Of a DNA stretch of 64,000 nt, positions 45,177 to 53,675 are shown piece after piece. Source of the stretch: Streptomyces sp. SCSIO 75703 (GTDB lineage: Bacteria > Actinomycetota > Actinomycetes > Streptomycetales > Streptomycetaceae); assembly GCF_036607905.1 (NCBI RefSeq), contig NZ_CP144555.1, positions 3,844,001 through 3,908,000 of the forward strand, in the 5' to 3' direction. Within the stretch, counting starts at the first letter, position 1. Each line of letters begins with the position of its first letter. The translations under genes and the position numbers were made by a program. The notes beneath the pieces were generated by a model. That model saw only the letters and a list, made by a program, of their open reading frames with translations, was not told where the DNA came from and searched no databases.

Positions 45177-45366
45177 GCGTACAGCTTACGAGGGGGCCGT
45201 GGCGCGGGTGGCGGCGCGTCCGGGGACCGCTCCGGCCGGTTTCTACGCGCGGAGATAGCGATCTCGGGCTCATACGTTCATACTGAACCCGTTTGTCTCT
45301 GACCGCTTTCATTCGTAGGAAACACCAAAAGGGCCGTGGGGGAACCCTTGGGTGATGAGGTCTCGC

Positions 45367-46812
45367 ATGTCCACCTCGGCGTCTGCCAAGGTTCCCCCGG
45401 CCCCGGGGCAGCAGTCCCCGCAGGGTCCCCTCGACCGTTTCTTCAGGATCTCCGAGCGCGGCAGCACGCTGCCCCGTGAGATCCGGGGCGGTCTCGCCAC
45501 CTTCTTCGCGATGGCCTACATCATCGTGCTGAACCCGATCATCCTGGGCAGCGCGAAGGACATCTACGGCCACCAGCTCGACAACGGCCAGCTCGTCACC
45601 GCGACCGCGCTGACGGCGGCCCTCACCACGCTGCTCATGGGTGTCATCGGCAACGTCCCGATCGCGCTCGCCGCCGGTCTCGGCGTGAACTCGGTCGTCG
45701 CCCTCCAGCTCGCCCCCCGGATGTCCTGGCCGGACGCCATGGGCATGGTGGTGCTCGCCGGTTTCGTGGTGATGCTGCTGGTCGCCACCGGTCTGCGCGA
45801 GCGCGTGATGAACGCCGTGCCCTACGGGCTGCGCAAGGCGATCGCCATCGGTATCGGCCTGTTCATCATGCTCATCGGCCTCGTCGACTCCGGTTTCGTC
45901 ACCCGCATCCCGGACGTCGCGCAGACCACGGTCCCGCTCCAGCTCGGCACGGGCGGGCACCTGCTCGGCTGGCCGGTGCTGGTCTTCGTGCTCGGCGTGC
46001 TGCTCACGCTGGCGCTGATCGTCCGCAAGGCGCCCGGCGCGATCCTGATCTCCATCATCGTGATGACGGTCGTCGCGGTGGTCATCGAGCTGGTCGCCGA
46101 CGTCCCGTCCTGGGGCCTGACCACCCCGAAGTGGCCCGGCAACCCGGTCGCCGCCCCCGACTTCGGCCTGATCGGCGAGGTCAGCCTGTTCGGCGGTTTC
46201 CAGAAGGTCGGCATCCTGACCGGGGTGCTCTTCGTCTTCACGGTCCTGCTGTCCTGCTTCTTCGACGCCATGGGCACGATCATGGGCGTCAGCGACGAGG
46301 CCAAGCTGACCGACGCCGAGGGCCAGATGCCCGGCATCAACAAGGTCCTGTTCGTCGACGGCATCGCCGTCGCCGCGGGCGGTGCCAGCTCCTCCTCGGC
46401 CACCACCTGCTTCGTGGAGTCCACGGCCGGTGTCGGCGAGGGCGCCAGGACCGGCTTCGCCAACATCGTCACCGGCGGCCTCTTCGCGGTGGCGCTCTTC
46501 CTCTCCCCGGTCGCCACCATGGTCCCGTCCCAGGCGGCCACCCCGGCGCTGGTCGCGGTCGGCTTCCTGATCCTGGCCGGTTCGGTCAAGGAGATCGACT
46601 GGGCCGACTTCACGATCGCCGTCCCGGCCTTCGTGACGATGGTGATGATGCCGTTCACCTACTCGATCACCAACGGCATCGGCATGGGCTTCATCACCTT
46701 CGCGCTGCTGCGCCTGGCGACCGGCCGCGGCCGGGAGGTCCCGGTGGCGATGTACGCCGTGGCGGGCGTCTTCGCCTTCTACTACCTGATGCCGGCCCTG
46801 GGCCTGACCTGA
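45367..46812 (+). CDS. NCS2-family purine permease (AzgA type)
   Basis: 481 residues, about 12-14 membrane segments. AzgA-type signatures: RGGLATFFAMAYIIVLNP, AALTTLLMGVIGNVPIALAAGLGVNS, and the conserved FVDGIAVAAGGASSSSATTCFVES with VGEGARTGFAN. Such proteins import adenine, guanine or hypoxanthine with protons. ATG 45367 has GAGG six bases before it; the GTG-ATG five codons earlier is weaker. No purine riboswitch was visible in the 190-bp leader. Ends in a bidirectional terminator. Confidence 0.9.
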   Translation: MSTSASAKVPPAPGQQSPQGPLDRFFRISERGSTLPREIRGGLATFFAMAYIIVLNPIILGSAKDIYGHQLDNGQLVTATALTAALTTLLMGVIGNVPIALAAGLGVNSVVALQLAPRMSWPDAMGMVVLAGFVVMLLVATGLRERVMNAVPYGLRKAIAIGIGLFIMLIGLVDSGFVTRIPDVAQTTVPLQLGTGGHLLGWPVLVFVLGVLLTLALIVRKAPGAILISIIVMTVVAVVIELVADVPSWGLTTPKWPGNPVAAPDFGLIGEVSLFGGFQKVGILTGVLFVFTVLLSCFFDAMGTIMGVSDEAKLTDAEGQMPGINKVLFVDGIAVAAGGASSSSATTCFVESTAGVGEGARTGFANIVTGGLFAVALFLSPVATMVPSQAATPALVAVGFLILAGSVKEIDWADFTIAVPAFVTMVMMPFTYSITNGIGMGFITFALLRLATGRGREVPVAMYAVAGVFAFYYLMPALGLT

Positions 46813-46822
46813 TCCGGCCGGC

Positions 46823-46859
46823 GCCGTACCGGTGAGGGCCCGCCCCGGCCCGGTACGGC
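46823..46859. terminator. Terminator between the purine permease and the RHH gene
   Basis: GCCGTACCGG (46823-46832) pairs perfectly with CCGGTACGGC (46850-46859); the genes on either side converge on it. Confidence 0.7.
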
Positions 46860-46913
46860 CCGCCCCGGTCCGCCGACGCGGCGCGGGGCCGCCGGCCGGA
46901 CCCCGCGGACCGG

Positions 46914-47096
46914 TCAGGTGACCCCGTAGAACCGTTCCGTCTCCTCGACGGCGGACTGGAAGCGCTGGTCGAAGTCATCACGGATGAGCGTCTGGACGAC
47001 ATAGTCCTGGACGCTCATCCCTCTTTTGGCGGCATGTTCCCGGAGCCGTTCGAGCAGCTCCCCGTCCATTCGCAGGCTGAGCACGTTGGTCCCCAT
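46914..47096 (-). CDS. Ribbon-helix-helix small DNA-binding protein
   Basis: 60 residues starting at ATG 47096 (MGTNVLSLRMDGELLERL). Predicted RHH fold: the beta strand NVLSLRMDG, then LLERLREHAAKRG and SVQDYVVQTLIRDDF helices. It resembles antitoxin-type or Arc/CopG regulators, but no toxin gene is adjacent, so I read it as an orphan transcription factor. The next five codons upstream (MTLDA) are in frame but have no ribosome site. Confidence 0.8.
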   Translation of the reverse strand: MGTNVLSLRMDGELLERLREHAAKRGMSVQDYVVQTLIRDDFDQRFQSAVEETERFYGVT

Positions 47097-47252
47097 GGCG
47101 TCGAGGGTCACCCCCGCCGGGCCACCCGCGCGAGTGTTTCCGGATTCAGCTCACCCGTAAGGGTGATGCCGAGGTTTCCGTGCCGGGCGTCACGGGAACG
47201 CGGCCTGGTGAGCGGTGGTATTTCGACAGACTAATGAGTTACGCTAAGGACC

Positions 47253-47690
47253 ATGCCGGACCTCACCCATGGCGACGACGACGCCGCCGTGAACTCCCTG
47301 CGTTCCGCCGTGATGCGACTGTCCCGTCGGCTCAAGCACCAGCGGGTCGACGAGTCCCTGAGCCCCACCGAGATGTCGGTGCTCGGCACCCTCGCCACCT
47401 GTGGCAGCGCGACCCCGGGAGAACTCGCCCGCAAGGAACACGTCCAGCCGCCGTCGATGACCCGCATCGTCACGCTGCTGGAGTCCAAGGGGCTGGTCCG
47501 CCTGGAGCCGCATCCCGAGGACCGGCGCCAGAAGGTCGTCACGCAGACCGAGCAGGCCGTGGTCATGCTGGACGAGAGCCGCCGCAGGCGGAGCGCCTTC
47601 CTGGCGACGCTGGTCGAGGGACTCGACGAGGACGAGTGGGCGACCCTGCGGGCCGCCGCCCCCGTGCTGGAGAAGCTCGCACACCTGTAG
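47253..47690 (+). CDS. MarR-family regulator
   Basis: 145 residues starting at ATG 47253 with AAGGA upstream. Winged helix-turn-helix: LSPTEMSVLGTLATCGSATPG, LARKEHVQPPSMTRIVTLLESKG, and the wing LVRLEPHPEDRRQKVV. The MFS gene starts 24 bp downstream, so it probably controls its own export pump in response to a small molecule. The short AT-rich leader (AATGAGTTACGCTAA) is the likely operator region, though I see no perfect palindrome. Confidence 0.9.
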   Translation: MPDLTHGDDDAAVNSLRSAVMRLSRRLKHQRVDESLSPTEMSVLGTLATCGSATPGELARKEHVQPPSMTRIVTLLESKGLVRLEPHPEDRRQKVVTQTEQAVVMLDESRRRRSAFLATLVEGLDEDEWATLRAAAPVLEKLAHL

Positions 47691-47714
47691 GCCGTTCACG
47701 AGGAGGCGAACCCT

Positions 47715-49082
47715 TTGAGTACGGGAACCGGAGCAGATTCCGCCCCCGCACCCGACCCCGACGAACCCCTTCCCCCGTCCGCTTCCCGGACGTCCGCCAG
47801 GACGTCGATGTTCGCCTCCCTGAAGGTCCGCAACTACCGGCTCTTCTTCGTCGGGCAGGTCGTCTCCAACATCGGCACCTGGATGCAGCGCATCGCCCAG
47901 GACTGGCTGGTGCTGAGCCTGACCGGCTCCTCCGCGGCGGTCGGCATCACCACCGCCCTCCAGTTCCTGCCGATGCTCCTCTTCGGCCTGTACGGCGGTG
48001 TCCTCGTCGACCGGATGCGCAAGCGGCCCGCGCTGCTGGTCACCCAGTCCGCGATGGGCGTCACCGCGCTCGCCCTCGCCGTCCTCACCCTGACCGGCCA
48101 GGTCCAGGTCTGGCACGTCTACGTCGCCGCCTTCGCCATGGGCCTCGCCACCGTCGTCGACAACCCCGCCCGCCAGTCCTTCGTCGCCGAACTGGTCGGC
48201 CGCGACCAGTTGCAGAACGCCGTCAGCCTCAACTCGGCCAACTTCCAGTCCGCCCGGCTGGTCGGCCCCGCCGTCGCCGGCCTCATGATCACCGGCGTGG
48301 GCACGGGCTGGGCCTTCCTCGCCAACGGCCTCTCCTTCGTCGCGCCGCTGACCTGCCTGGTGCTGATGCGCGCCCGCGAACTGCACGCGGTCGAGCGGGC
48401 CCCGCGCGGCAAGGGCCAGCTCCGCGAGGGACTGCGCTACGTCGCCGGACGGCCCGAGCTGACCTGGACCATCGTCCTGGTCGGCTTCATCGGCACCTTC
48501 GGCTTCAACTTCCCGGTCTTCCTGTCCGCCTTCGCCGACGACGTCTTCCGCGCCGGCGCCGGCTCCTACAGCCTCTTCAACACCCTCATGGCCGTCGGCT
48601 CCCTGGCCGGCGCGCTGCTCGCCGCCCGGCGCGGCACGGCCCGGCTGCGGGTGCTGATCGCCGCGGCCCTCGCCTTCGGCTCGCTGGAGGTGGCGGCCTC
48701 CCTCGCGCCCAGCCTGTGGCTGTTCGCCCTGCTCATGGTGCCGCTCGGCATCTTCAGCATGACGGTCAACGTCACCGCCAACACCAGCATCCAGATGTCC
48801 ACCGACCCGGCCATGCGGGGCCGCGTCATGGCCCTGTACATGATGGTCTTCCTCGGCGGCTCCCCGGTCGGCGCCCCGATCGTCGGCTACGTCACCGACG
48901 CCTACGGCGCCCGGGTCGGCCTCGCGGCCGGCGGCGCGGTCGCGGCCGGTGCCGCGGCGGTCATCGGCCTGATCCTGGCCCGCGTCGGCAACCTGCGGTT
49001 GTCGGTCGGCTGGCACCGAGGGCACCCCCAGGTGCGGTTCGTGCCCCGCGAGCGCCGGGAGGAACTGGCCGCGGCGCTGTGA
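47715..49082 (+). CDS. MFS drug-type exporter
   Basis: 455 residues starting at TTG 47715, nine bases after AGGAGG. Twelve predicted spans; NYRLFFVGQVVSNIGTWMQRIAQDWLVL is typical of the enterobactin/MacrolideA-like MFS group (motif cut here), GLYGGVLVDRMRKRPALL is motif A, and FVAELVGRDQLQNAVSLNS follows. The first 30 residues are a disordered Pro/Ser stretch. Paired with the MarR gene. Confidence 0.9.
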   Translation: MSTGTGADSAPAPDPDEPLPPSASRTSARTSMFASLKVRNYRLFFVGQVVSNIGTWMQRIAQDWLVLSLTGSSAAVGITTALQFLPMLLFGLYGGVLVDRMRKRPALLVTQSAMGVTALALAVLTLTGQVQVWHVYVAAFAMGLATVVDNPARQSFVAELVGRDQLQNAVSLNSANFQSARLVGPAVAGLMITGVGTGWAFLANGLSFVAPLTCLVLMRARELHAVERAPRGKGQLREGLRYVAGRPELTWTIVLVGFIGTFGFNFPVFLSAFADDVFRAGAGSYSLFNTLMAVGSLAGALLAARRGTARLRVLIAAALAFGSLEVAASLAPSLWLFALLMVPLGIFSMTVNVTANTSIQMSTDPAMRGRVMALYMMVFLGGSPVGAPIVGYVTDAYGARVGLAAGGAVAAGAAAVIGLILARVGNLRLSVGWHRGHPQVRFVPRERREELAAAL

Positions 49083-49149
49083 GCGGGGCCGGGCCTCCCC
49101 GGGCGGCCGCTGCCCGCCGCGCCCCCGGAGGTCCGGGCAGACTGCCCGT

Positions 49150-49722
49150 ATGAGACTGTTCGCCGCCGTGCTGCCCTCCGAGGAGGCGCTGCGGGCCCTC
49201 GCCGCCGAGGAGGCCGCCCTGCGCGCGCTGCCCGGCGCGGACGCGCTGCGCTGGACCGACCGCCCCTCCTGGCACCTCACCCTCGCCTTCTACGGCGAGG
49301 CCGACGAGGACACGGCCGGGCGGCTGGCCGAGCGGCTGGACCGCGCCGCCCGGCACACCGCGCCCTTCGCGCTGGCGCTGGGCGGCGGCGGCCACTTCGG
49401 GCGGGGCCGGACCCTGTGGACCGGCGTCCGCGGGGACGTCCGGGCGCTGCGCCTGCTGGCCGGACGGGCCGAGGCGGCCGGGCGCCGGGCCGGGCTGCCG
49501 CCGGGCGAGCACCGGCCCTACCGGGCGCACCTGACCCTGGCGCGCGCCCGGGGCCCGTACGAGGTGCGGCCGTACACCGAGGCGCTGGCGGGGTTCGCCG
49601 GGCCCGCCTGGACCGTCACGGAGCTGGTGCTGATGCGCAGCGAGCTGCCCCGTTCCGGGGTGCCGGGGGAACGGCCCCGGTACGGGACGGTCGCCCGCTC
49701 GGCGCTCGGCGGCGCCGGATAG
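49150..49722 (+). CDS. thpR: RNA 2',3'-cyclic phosphodiesterase (2H family)
   Basis: 190 residues. Two HxT motifs define the 2H active site: His42-Leu-Thr44 in WHLTLAFYG and His127-Leu-Thr129 in AHLTLARARG. The family hydrolyses 2',3'-cyclic phosphates and has weak 2'-5' RNA ligase activity. ATG start at 49150. The 29-residue membrane ORF follows after ten bases. Confidence 0.9.
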   Translation: MRLFAAVLPSEEALRALAAEEAALRALPGADALRWTDRPSWHLTLAFYGEADEDTAGRLAERLDRAARHTAPFALALGGGGHFGRGRTLWTGVRGDVRALRLLAGRAEAAGRRAGLPPGEHRPYRAHLTLARARGPYEVRPYTEALAGFAGPAWTVTELVLMRSELPRSGVPGERPRYGTVARSALGGAG

Positions 49723-49732
49723 GCTCGGGACC

Positions 49733-49822
49733 GTGGACCCGAAGACCCGGAACCGGATCATGGCCGGTGTGCTCGTGCTGATGCTCGCCGTGGTGGCTCT
49801 GGCGGCGGCGCTCGGACGGTAG
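49733..49822 (+). CDS. 29-residue single-pass membrane protein
   Basis: GTG 49733 to TAG 49822, ten bases after the thpR stop with CGGGA in front. The translation MDPKTRNRIMAGVLVLMLAV continues VALAAALGR: a charged head, one hydrophobic helix of about 18 residues, and a short GR end. This is the layout of a real small membrane protein rather than random sequence, and thpR is likely co-transcribed. Function unknown; too short for family assignment. Confidence 0.6.
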   Translation: MDPKTRNRIMAGVLVLMLAVVALAAALGR

Positions 49823-50270
49823 CCCCGCGAGGGCGCCCGCCGAGCCGCCGCCCCGTTTCCCCCGCGTCACCGCCACCGGCGGGTCACCGGGCCCCTGGGC
49901 CGCACCGGGCGCCCGACGCTCCGCACCACCGCTCCGCCGGGCGCCACGTCCCGCACCGGGTGACCCCTGCCCGGCGGAGCCACGCGGCACCCGGCGGGCA
50001 CCGGTGACCGGAAGCGGGCCGGCACACCCGGCGGTGCCGTCGCCTTCCGGCGCGGCGCCTTCGCCCTCCGGCGCGGCGCGCGCCGGTCGCCGGGCGTGCG
50101 CCTCCGCCCCCGGGCCGCGCCCCGGTCACCCCGCGAAGCGCCCGCCACCGGCCACGGGCCGTCTCACGCGGCGAAGCACCCGCCGCCCGGCGCGGCGCCT
50201 CGCCCGGCGAAGCACCCGCCTTCCGGCGGAGTGCCCGCCTGGTGTGGCCCCGGCCCTCCGGCGGAGTGCC

Positions 50271-50339
50271 CGCCCTCCGCTACGGCCCGCCCTCCGCTAC
50301 GGCCCCGCCCTCCGCTACGGCCCGCCCTCCGGTACGGCC
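50271..50339. repeat. Four tandem 17-bp units downstream of the aldo/keto reductase gene
   Basis: CGCCCTCCGCTACGGCC at 50271, 50288, 50306 and 50323 (the last with one substitution, and one extra C before the third). The surrounding 521-bp gap (49823-50343) is low-complexity GC-rich DNA with further imperfect repeats such as GCGAAGCACCCGCC and GGCGGAGTGCCCGCC. No gene is credible in it. Confidence 0.9.
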
Positions 50340-50343
50340 CCCG

Positions 50344-51336
50344 TCACCAGGCGAACGCCTCCGGGGACGGTCCCGGGCCCGGGAAGACCTCGTCCAGCCC
50401 GGACAGCAGCTCCGGCGACAGCTCCAGTTCCACCGCGCGCAGCGCGGAGGCGAGCTGGCCGGCGGTGCGCGGGCCCACGATGGGGCCGGTCACGCCGGGC
50501 CGGGTGAGCAGCCAGGCCAGCGCCGCCTCCCCGGGCTCCACGCCGTGCTTGTCGCACAGGTCCTCGTACGCCTGCACGCGGGCGCGCAGCGCCGGGTCGG
50601 ACAGGGCCTCGGCGGCCCGGCCGGAGGCCCGGCGCCCGCCCTCGACCTGCTTCTTCAGCACACCGCCCAGCAGCCCGCCGTGCAGCGGCGACCAGGGGAT
50701 GACGCCCAGCCCGTAGTCGCGGGCGGCCGGGATGACCTCCATCTCGGCCCGCCGCTCGGCGAGGTTGTACAGGCACTGCTCGCTGACCAGGCCGATGGTG
50801 CCGCCGCGCCGGGCGGCCAGCTCGTTGGCCTGGGCGATCTTGTATCCGGGGAAGTTGCTGGAGCCGACGTAGAGGATCTTGCCCTGCTGGACGAGGACGT
50901 CGACCGCCTGCCAGATCTCCTCGAAGGGGGTGGCGCGGTCGATGTGGTGGAACTGGTAGAGATCGATGTGGTCGGTGCGCAGCCGCTGGAGGCTGGCGTC
51001 GACGGCCCGCCGGATGTTCACGGCGGAGAGCTTGTCGTGGTTGGGCCAGACTTCGCCGTCCGGGCCCATGTTCCCGTAGACCTTGGTGGCGAGGACGACC
51101 TTGTCGCGCCGTCCGCCGCCCTGGGCGAACCAACTGCCGAGGATCTCCTCGGTGCGGCCCTTGTTCTCGCCCCAGCCGTACACGTTGGCGGTGTCGAAGA
51201 GGTTGATGCCGGCGTCCAGCGCCGCGTCCATGATCGCGTGGCTGTCGGCCTCGTCGGTCTGCGGGCCGAAGTTCATGGTCCCGAGGACCAGCCGGCCGAC
51301 GGTGAGTCCGGTGCGTCCGAGCTGCGTGTACTCCAT
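50344..51336 (-). CDS. Aldo/keto reductase
   Basis: 330 residues starting at ATG 51336 directly behind GGAGGAC. NADPH-dependent TIM-barrel oxidoreductase with the catalytic tetrad region FDTANVYGWGENKG (Asp, Tyr), KVVLATKVYGN (Lys) and YQFHHID (His), plus VGSSNFPGYK and GLGVIPWSPLHGGLL. Substrate unknown; the general-stress/AKR11-type sequence suggests detoxification of aldehydes. Confidence 0.9.
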   Translation of the reverse strand: MEYTQLGRTGLTVGRLVLGTMNFGPQTDEADSHAIMDAALDAGINLFDTANVYGWGENKGRTEEILGSWFAQGGGRRDKVVLATKVYGNMGPDGEVWPNHDKLSAVNIRRAVDASLQRLRTDHIDLYQFHHIDRATPFEEIWQAVDVLVQQGKILYVGSSNFPGYKIAQANELAARRGGTIGLVSEQCLYNLAERRAEMEVIPAARDYGLGVIPWSPLHGGLLGGVLKKQVEGGRRASGRAAEALSDPALRARVQAYEDLCDKHGVEPGEAALAWLLTRPGVTGPIVGPRTAGQLASALRAVELELSPELLSGLDEVFPGPGPSPEAFAW

Positions 51337-51402
51337 GTCCTCCAGCCAACGTCCTGGAGTGTGCTCCACGCAAGCGGCCGGTGCCGGTGTCCGGGGCCCT
51401 TG

Positions 51403-52095
51403 TCAGCGTCCGGCGTCGCGGCGCAGCGCGTAGGGGGCGCCCAGGTCCCAGTGCTCCCACATCGCCTGCGCGAACGCCTCGGCGATCTTGTGTTCGCCGC
51501 GTTCGTTGGGGTGCGTGCCGTCGTAGGTGTCGGCGTGGAAGTCGTACGAGGGCGGCGGCGGGATGAGCAGGAGCGGGGAGCGGGGCTCGTCCAGGGCGTC
51601 CAGGGCCCCGGCGAGCAGGTGGTTGAAGAGGCCGGTCTGGGCGGCGAACCCGGGGTCGGTGTCGACGCGGATGTTGGGCAGCACCGGCAGGACGGCGACG
51701 CGCACGCGCGGGTTGGCGGCGCGGGCCTCGGCGACGAAGAGGCGGACGTTGTCGGCGGTCTGCTCGGCGTTGGTGTAGAAGCCGAGGTCGATCAGGCCGA
51801 GCGAGACCAGGAGGACGTCGGCGCGGCAGGAGCGCACCGCCTCCCGGACGAGCGGGGCCATGTGGCACCAGCCCTCGCCCCAGCCGGCCAGGTGGGAGCG
51901 GGGGAAGCCGGGGTCGGCGTAGGCGTGGGAGGTCGGCTCGTCGGTGATCCGGTCGTGCAGGGCCTCGCGCGGGCCGACGAGGGTGAAGGGACCGCCGTAC
52001 GCGGCGCACAGGTGCTGCCACAGCCGGTAGCGCCAGGTGTGTTCGCCCGCGCTCCCGATCGTCATGGAGTCCCCGACGGGCATGAACCTGAGCAT
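51403..52095 (-). CDS. SGNH/GDSL hydrolase
   Basis: 230 residues starting at ATG 52095. Active-site block I is FMPVGDSMTIGS with Ser10; LGLIDLGFY stands at the block III position, where the usual GxND asparagine is replaced by Asp; block V DGTHPNERGEH carries the catalytic Asp and His. An esterase or lipase on small or carbohydrate esters. No signal peptide is evident if it starts here, so it is predicted cytosolic. Divergent from the secreted gene at 52232. Confidence 0.85.
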   Translation of the reverse strand: MLRFMPVGDSMTIGSAGEHTWRYRLWQHLCAAYGGPFTLVGPREALHDRITDEPTSHAYADPGFPRSHLAGWGEGWCHMAPLVREAVRSCRADVLLVSLGLIDLGFYTNAEQTADNVRLFVAEARAANPRVRVAVLPVLPNIRVDTDPGFAAQTGLFNHLLAGALDALDEPRSPLLLIPPPPSYDFHADTYDGTHPNERGEHKIAEAFAQAMWEHWDLGAPYALRRDAGR

Positions 52096-52231
52096 CCGCT
52101 CATGATGGACGATCACCGGGGCGCGCGCGATGTGAGCCCCGACACCCGGGCGAACCCCCGTGTGGTACCCCACTTTTGGGACGGGCGGCGCGCGGGCGGT
52201 GTGCGGGCGGGCGGGATGGCAGGCTTGGCGC

Positions 52232-53212
52232 ATGCGCCGACCCCTCGCCCTGCTGTCCCCGGTCCTCCTCGTGGGCGCCCTCGCCGCCCCGGCCGCCGCG
52301 GACGGGGTGGACGGCGACGCCGGGTTCACGATCCGGGACCCGCGCATCACCGAGTCCAGTGGCCTCGCCGCCTCCCGCCTCCACCCCGGGGTCTACTGGA
52401 CCCACAACGACAGCGGCGACGGGCCCTACCTCTACGCGGTGGACGGTTCCACCGGCGAGACGGTCGCCACGCTCACCCTGTCCGGCATCGGCTCGCCCCG
52501 GGACGTGGAGGCGATCTCCATCGGCCCGGGTGACCGGATCTTCGTCGGCGACATCGGGGACAACCTCGGCGGCACCTGGCCGCACGTGTGGATCTACGAA
52601 CTGCCGGAGCCGAAGGAGCTGAGGGACCAGACGGTCCGGGCCACGCAGTACGTCGTCACCTACGAGGACGGTCCCCGCGACGCCGAGTCGCTGCTCGTCC
52701 ACCCGCGCACCGGGCGGGTGTACCTCATCGACAAGAAGGAGGACGGCGGCCACCTCTACGAGGGCCCCGCCGAACTGTCCCCCTCCGGCACCAACGTCTT
52801 CCGGCGCGGCCCCGCCGTCGACCTGTGGGCCACCGACGCCGCGTTCTCGCCGGACGGCGAACGGTTCGTGGTCCGGGGCTACTTCGGCGGCCTCTGGTAC
52901 GAGTGGAACGGCGGCGACATCCGGCGCAAGGGCCGCATCAGCGTGCCCCTCGGCCAGGGCGAGTCCGTCACCTACACCGCCGACGGCACGAAGATCCTGC
53001 TCGGCATGGAGGGGGCGAACAGCCCGGTGCGGGCCCAGGACGCGCCCGGCGGCGGGCCGTCGGACGGCCCCCGGACGCCCTCCGGCGGCACCGGCGCCGC
53101 CGCCTCGGAGGACGGGGGCACGGACGAGGGCACGCTCCGTGTCGGTGCGGTCGGCCTGCTCGTGGTGTGCGCCGCGTTCTTCGGCCTCCGCCGCCTCCGC
53201 CGCCCCCGCTGA
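52232..53212 (+). CDS. Secreted beta-propeller-like protein with C-terminal membrane anchor
   Basis: 326 residues starting at ATG 52232. Signal peptide at residues 1-28 (LALLSPVLLVGALAAPAAAD). The body looks like a six- or seven-bladed propeller: ITESSGLAASRLHPGVYWTH, YLYAVDGSTGETVATLTLSG, VEAISIGPGDRIFVGDIGDN, DAESLLVHPRTGRVYLIDKK. A Gly/Ser-rich stretch follows and then a C-terminal span GAVGLLVVCAAFFGLRRLRRPR. Role unknown. An internal 380-bp segment of this gene is repeated exactly at 59436-59815. Confidence 0.85.
   Translation: MRRPLALLSPVLLVGALAAPAAADGVDGDAGFTIRDPRITESSGLAASRLHPGVYWTHNDSGDGPYLYAVDGSTGETVATLTLSGIGSPRDVEAISIGPGDRIFVGDIGDNLGGTWPHVWIYELPEPKELRDQTVRATQYVVTYEDGPRDAESLLVHPRTGRVYLIDKKEDGGHLYEGPAELSPSGTNVFRRGPAVDLWATDAAFSPDGERFVVRGYFGGLWYEWNGGDIRRKGRISVPLGQGESVTYTADGTKILLGMEGANSPVRAQDAPGGGPSDGPRTPSGGTGAAASEDGGTDEGTLRVGAVGLLVVCAAFFGLRRLRRPR
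52279..52658 (+). repeat. 380-bp exact direct repeat, copy A (inside the propeller gene)
   Basis: Codons 16-142 of the secreted propeller gene. I aligned it base by base with 59436-59815 at a constant offset of 7157 and found no difference. Upstream, 52262-52277 also match 59419-59434 with a single mismatch at 52278. Confidence 0.93.
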
Positions 53213-53462
53213 CCGGACCAACCCCCCGGTCCCGGGGGGCCGGTGAGGGGCGGTTGCTAATCCTCTTTCGCAACCCCCGGTACTGGCAGGCGGAAACGTG
53301 CAGGTCAACCGTGCTGCGATGGCGCCAACCCGTCTTGGTCGCCCCTCCGCACTGGCGACAATCTGCGCCAGGCGGGCGCCGGGATGGTGCCCTGTGCTGG
53401 CATGACAACGGCCCCCGCCGTGTGGCGAGGGCCGGTCACTCGGGGGCCGATGGGGGCGCGGG

Positions 53463-53675
53463 TCATCCGTGGCGCTTGGCGAACTCCACGAGGCCGGCGA
53501 ACCCCTCACGGGTCAGGGCCAGGTGCGGGCCGTTCGGGCCCTTGCTGTCACGGACCAGGAACTCACCAGTGGCCGCCGCGTGCTCCGGCGCCCACTCGAT
53601 GCACTGGCCACCTTCGCCACCGCTGTACGTGCTCTTGACCCACCGCAGGGGTCGGGGGCCGTGCGTGCTGCTCAT
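53463..53675 (-). CDS. DUF397 protein
   Basis: 70 residues starting at ATG 53675, whose ATGA overlaps the stop of the upstream XRE gene. The DUF397 pattern is clear: RWVKSTYSGGEGGQCIEWAP then EFLVRDSKGPNGPHLALTREGFAGLVEF. DUF397 proteins are the usual small partners of DUF5753-type XRE regulators in Streptomyces and modulate them in developmental or antibiotic switches. Confidence 0.92.
   Translation of the reverse strand: MSSTHGPRPLRWVKSTYSGGEGGQCIEWAPEHAAATGEFLVRDSKGPNGPHLALTREGFAGLVEFAKRHG

Noticed and set aside
45177..45366. Purine riboswitch before the purine permease
   Set aside because: I looked for the conserved purine-aptamer core and its two kissing loops and did not see them.
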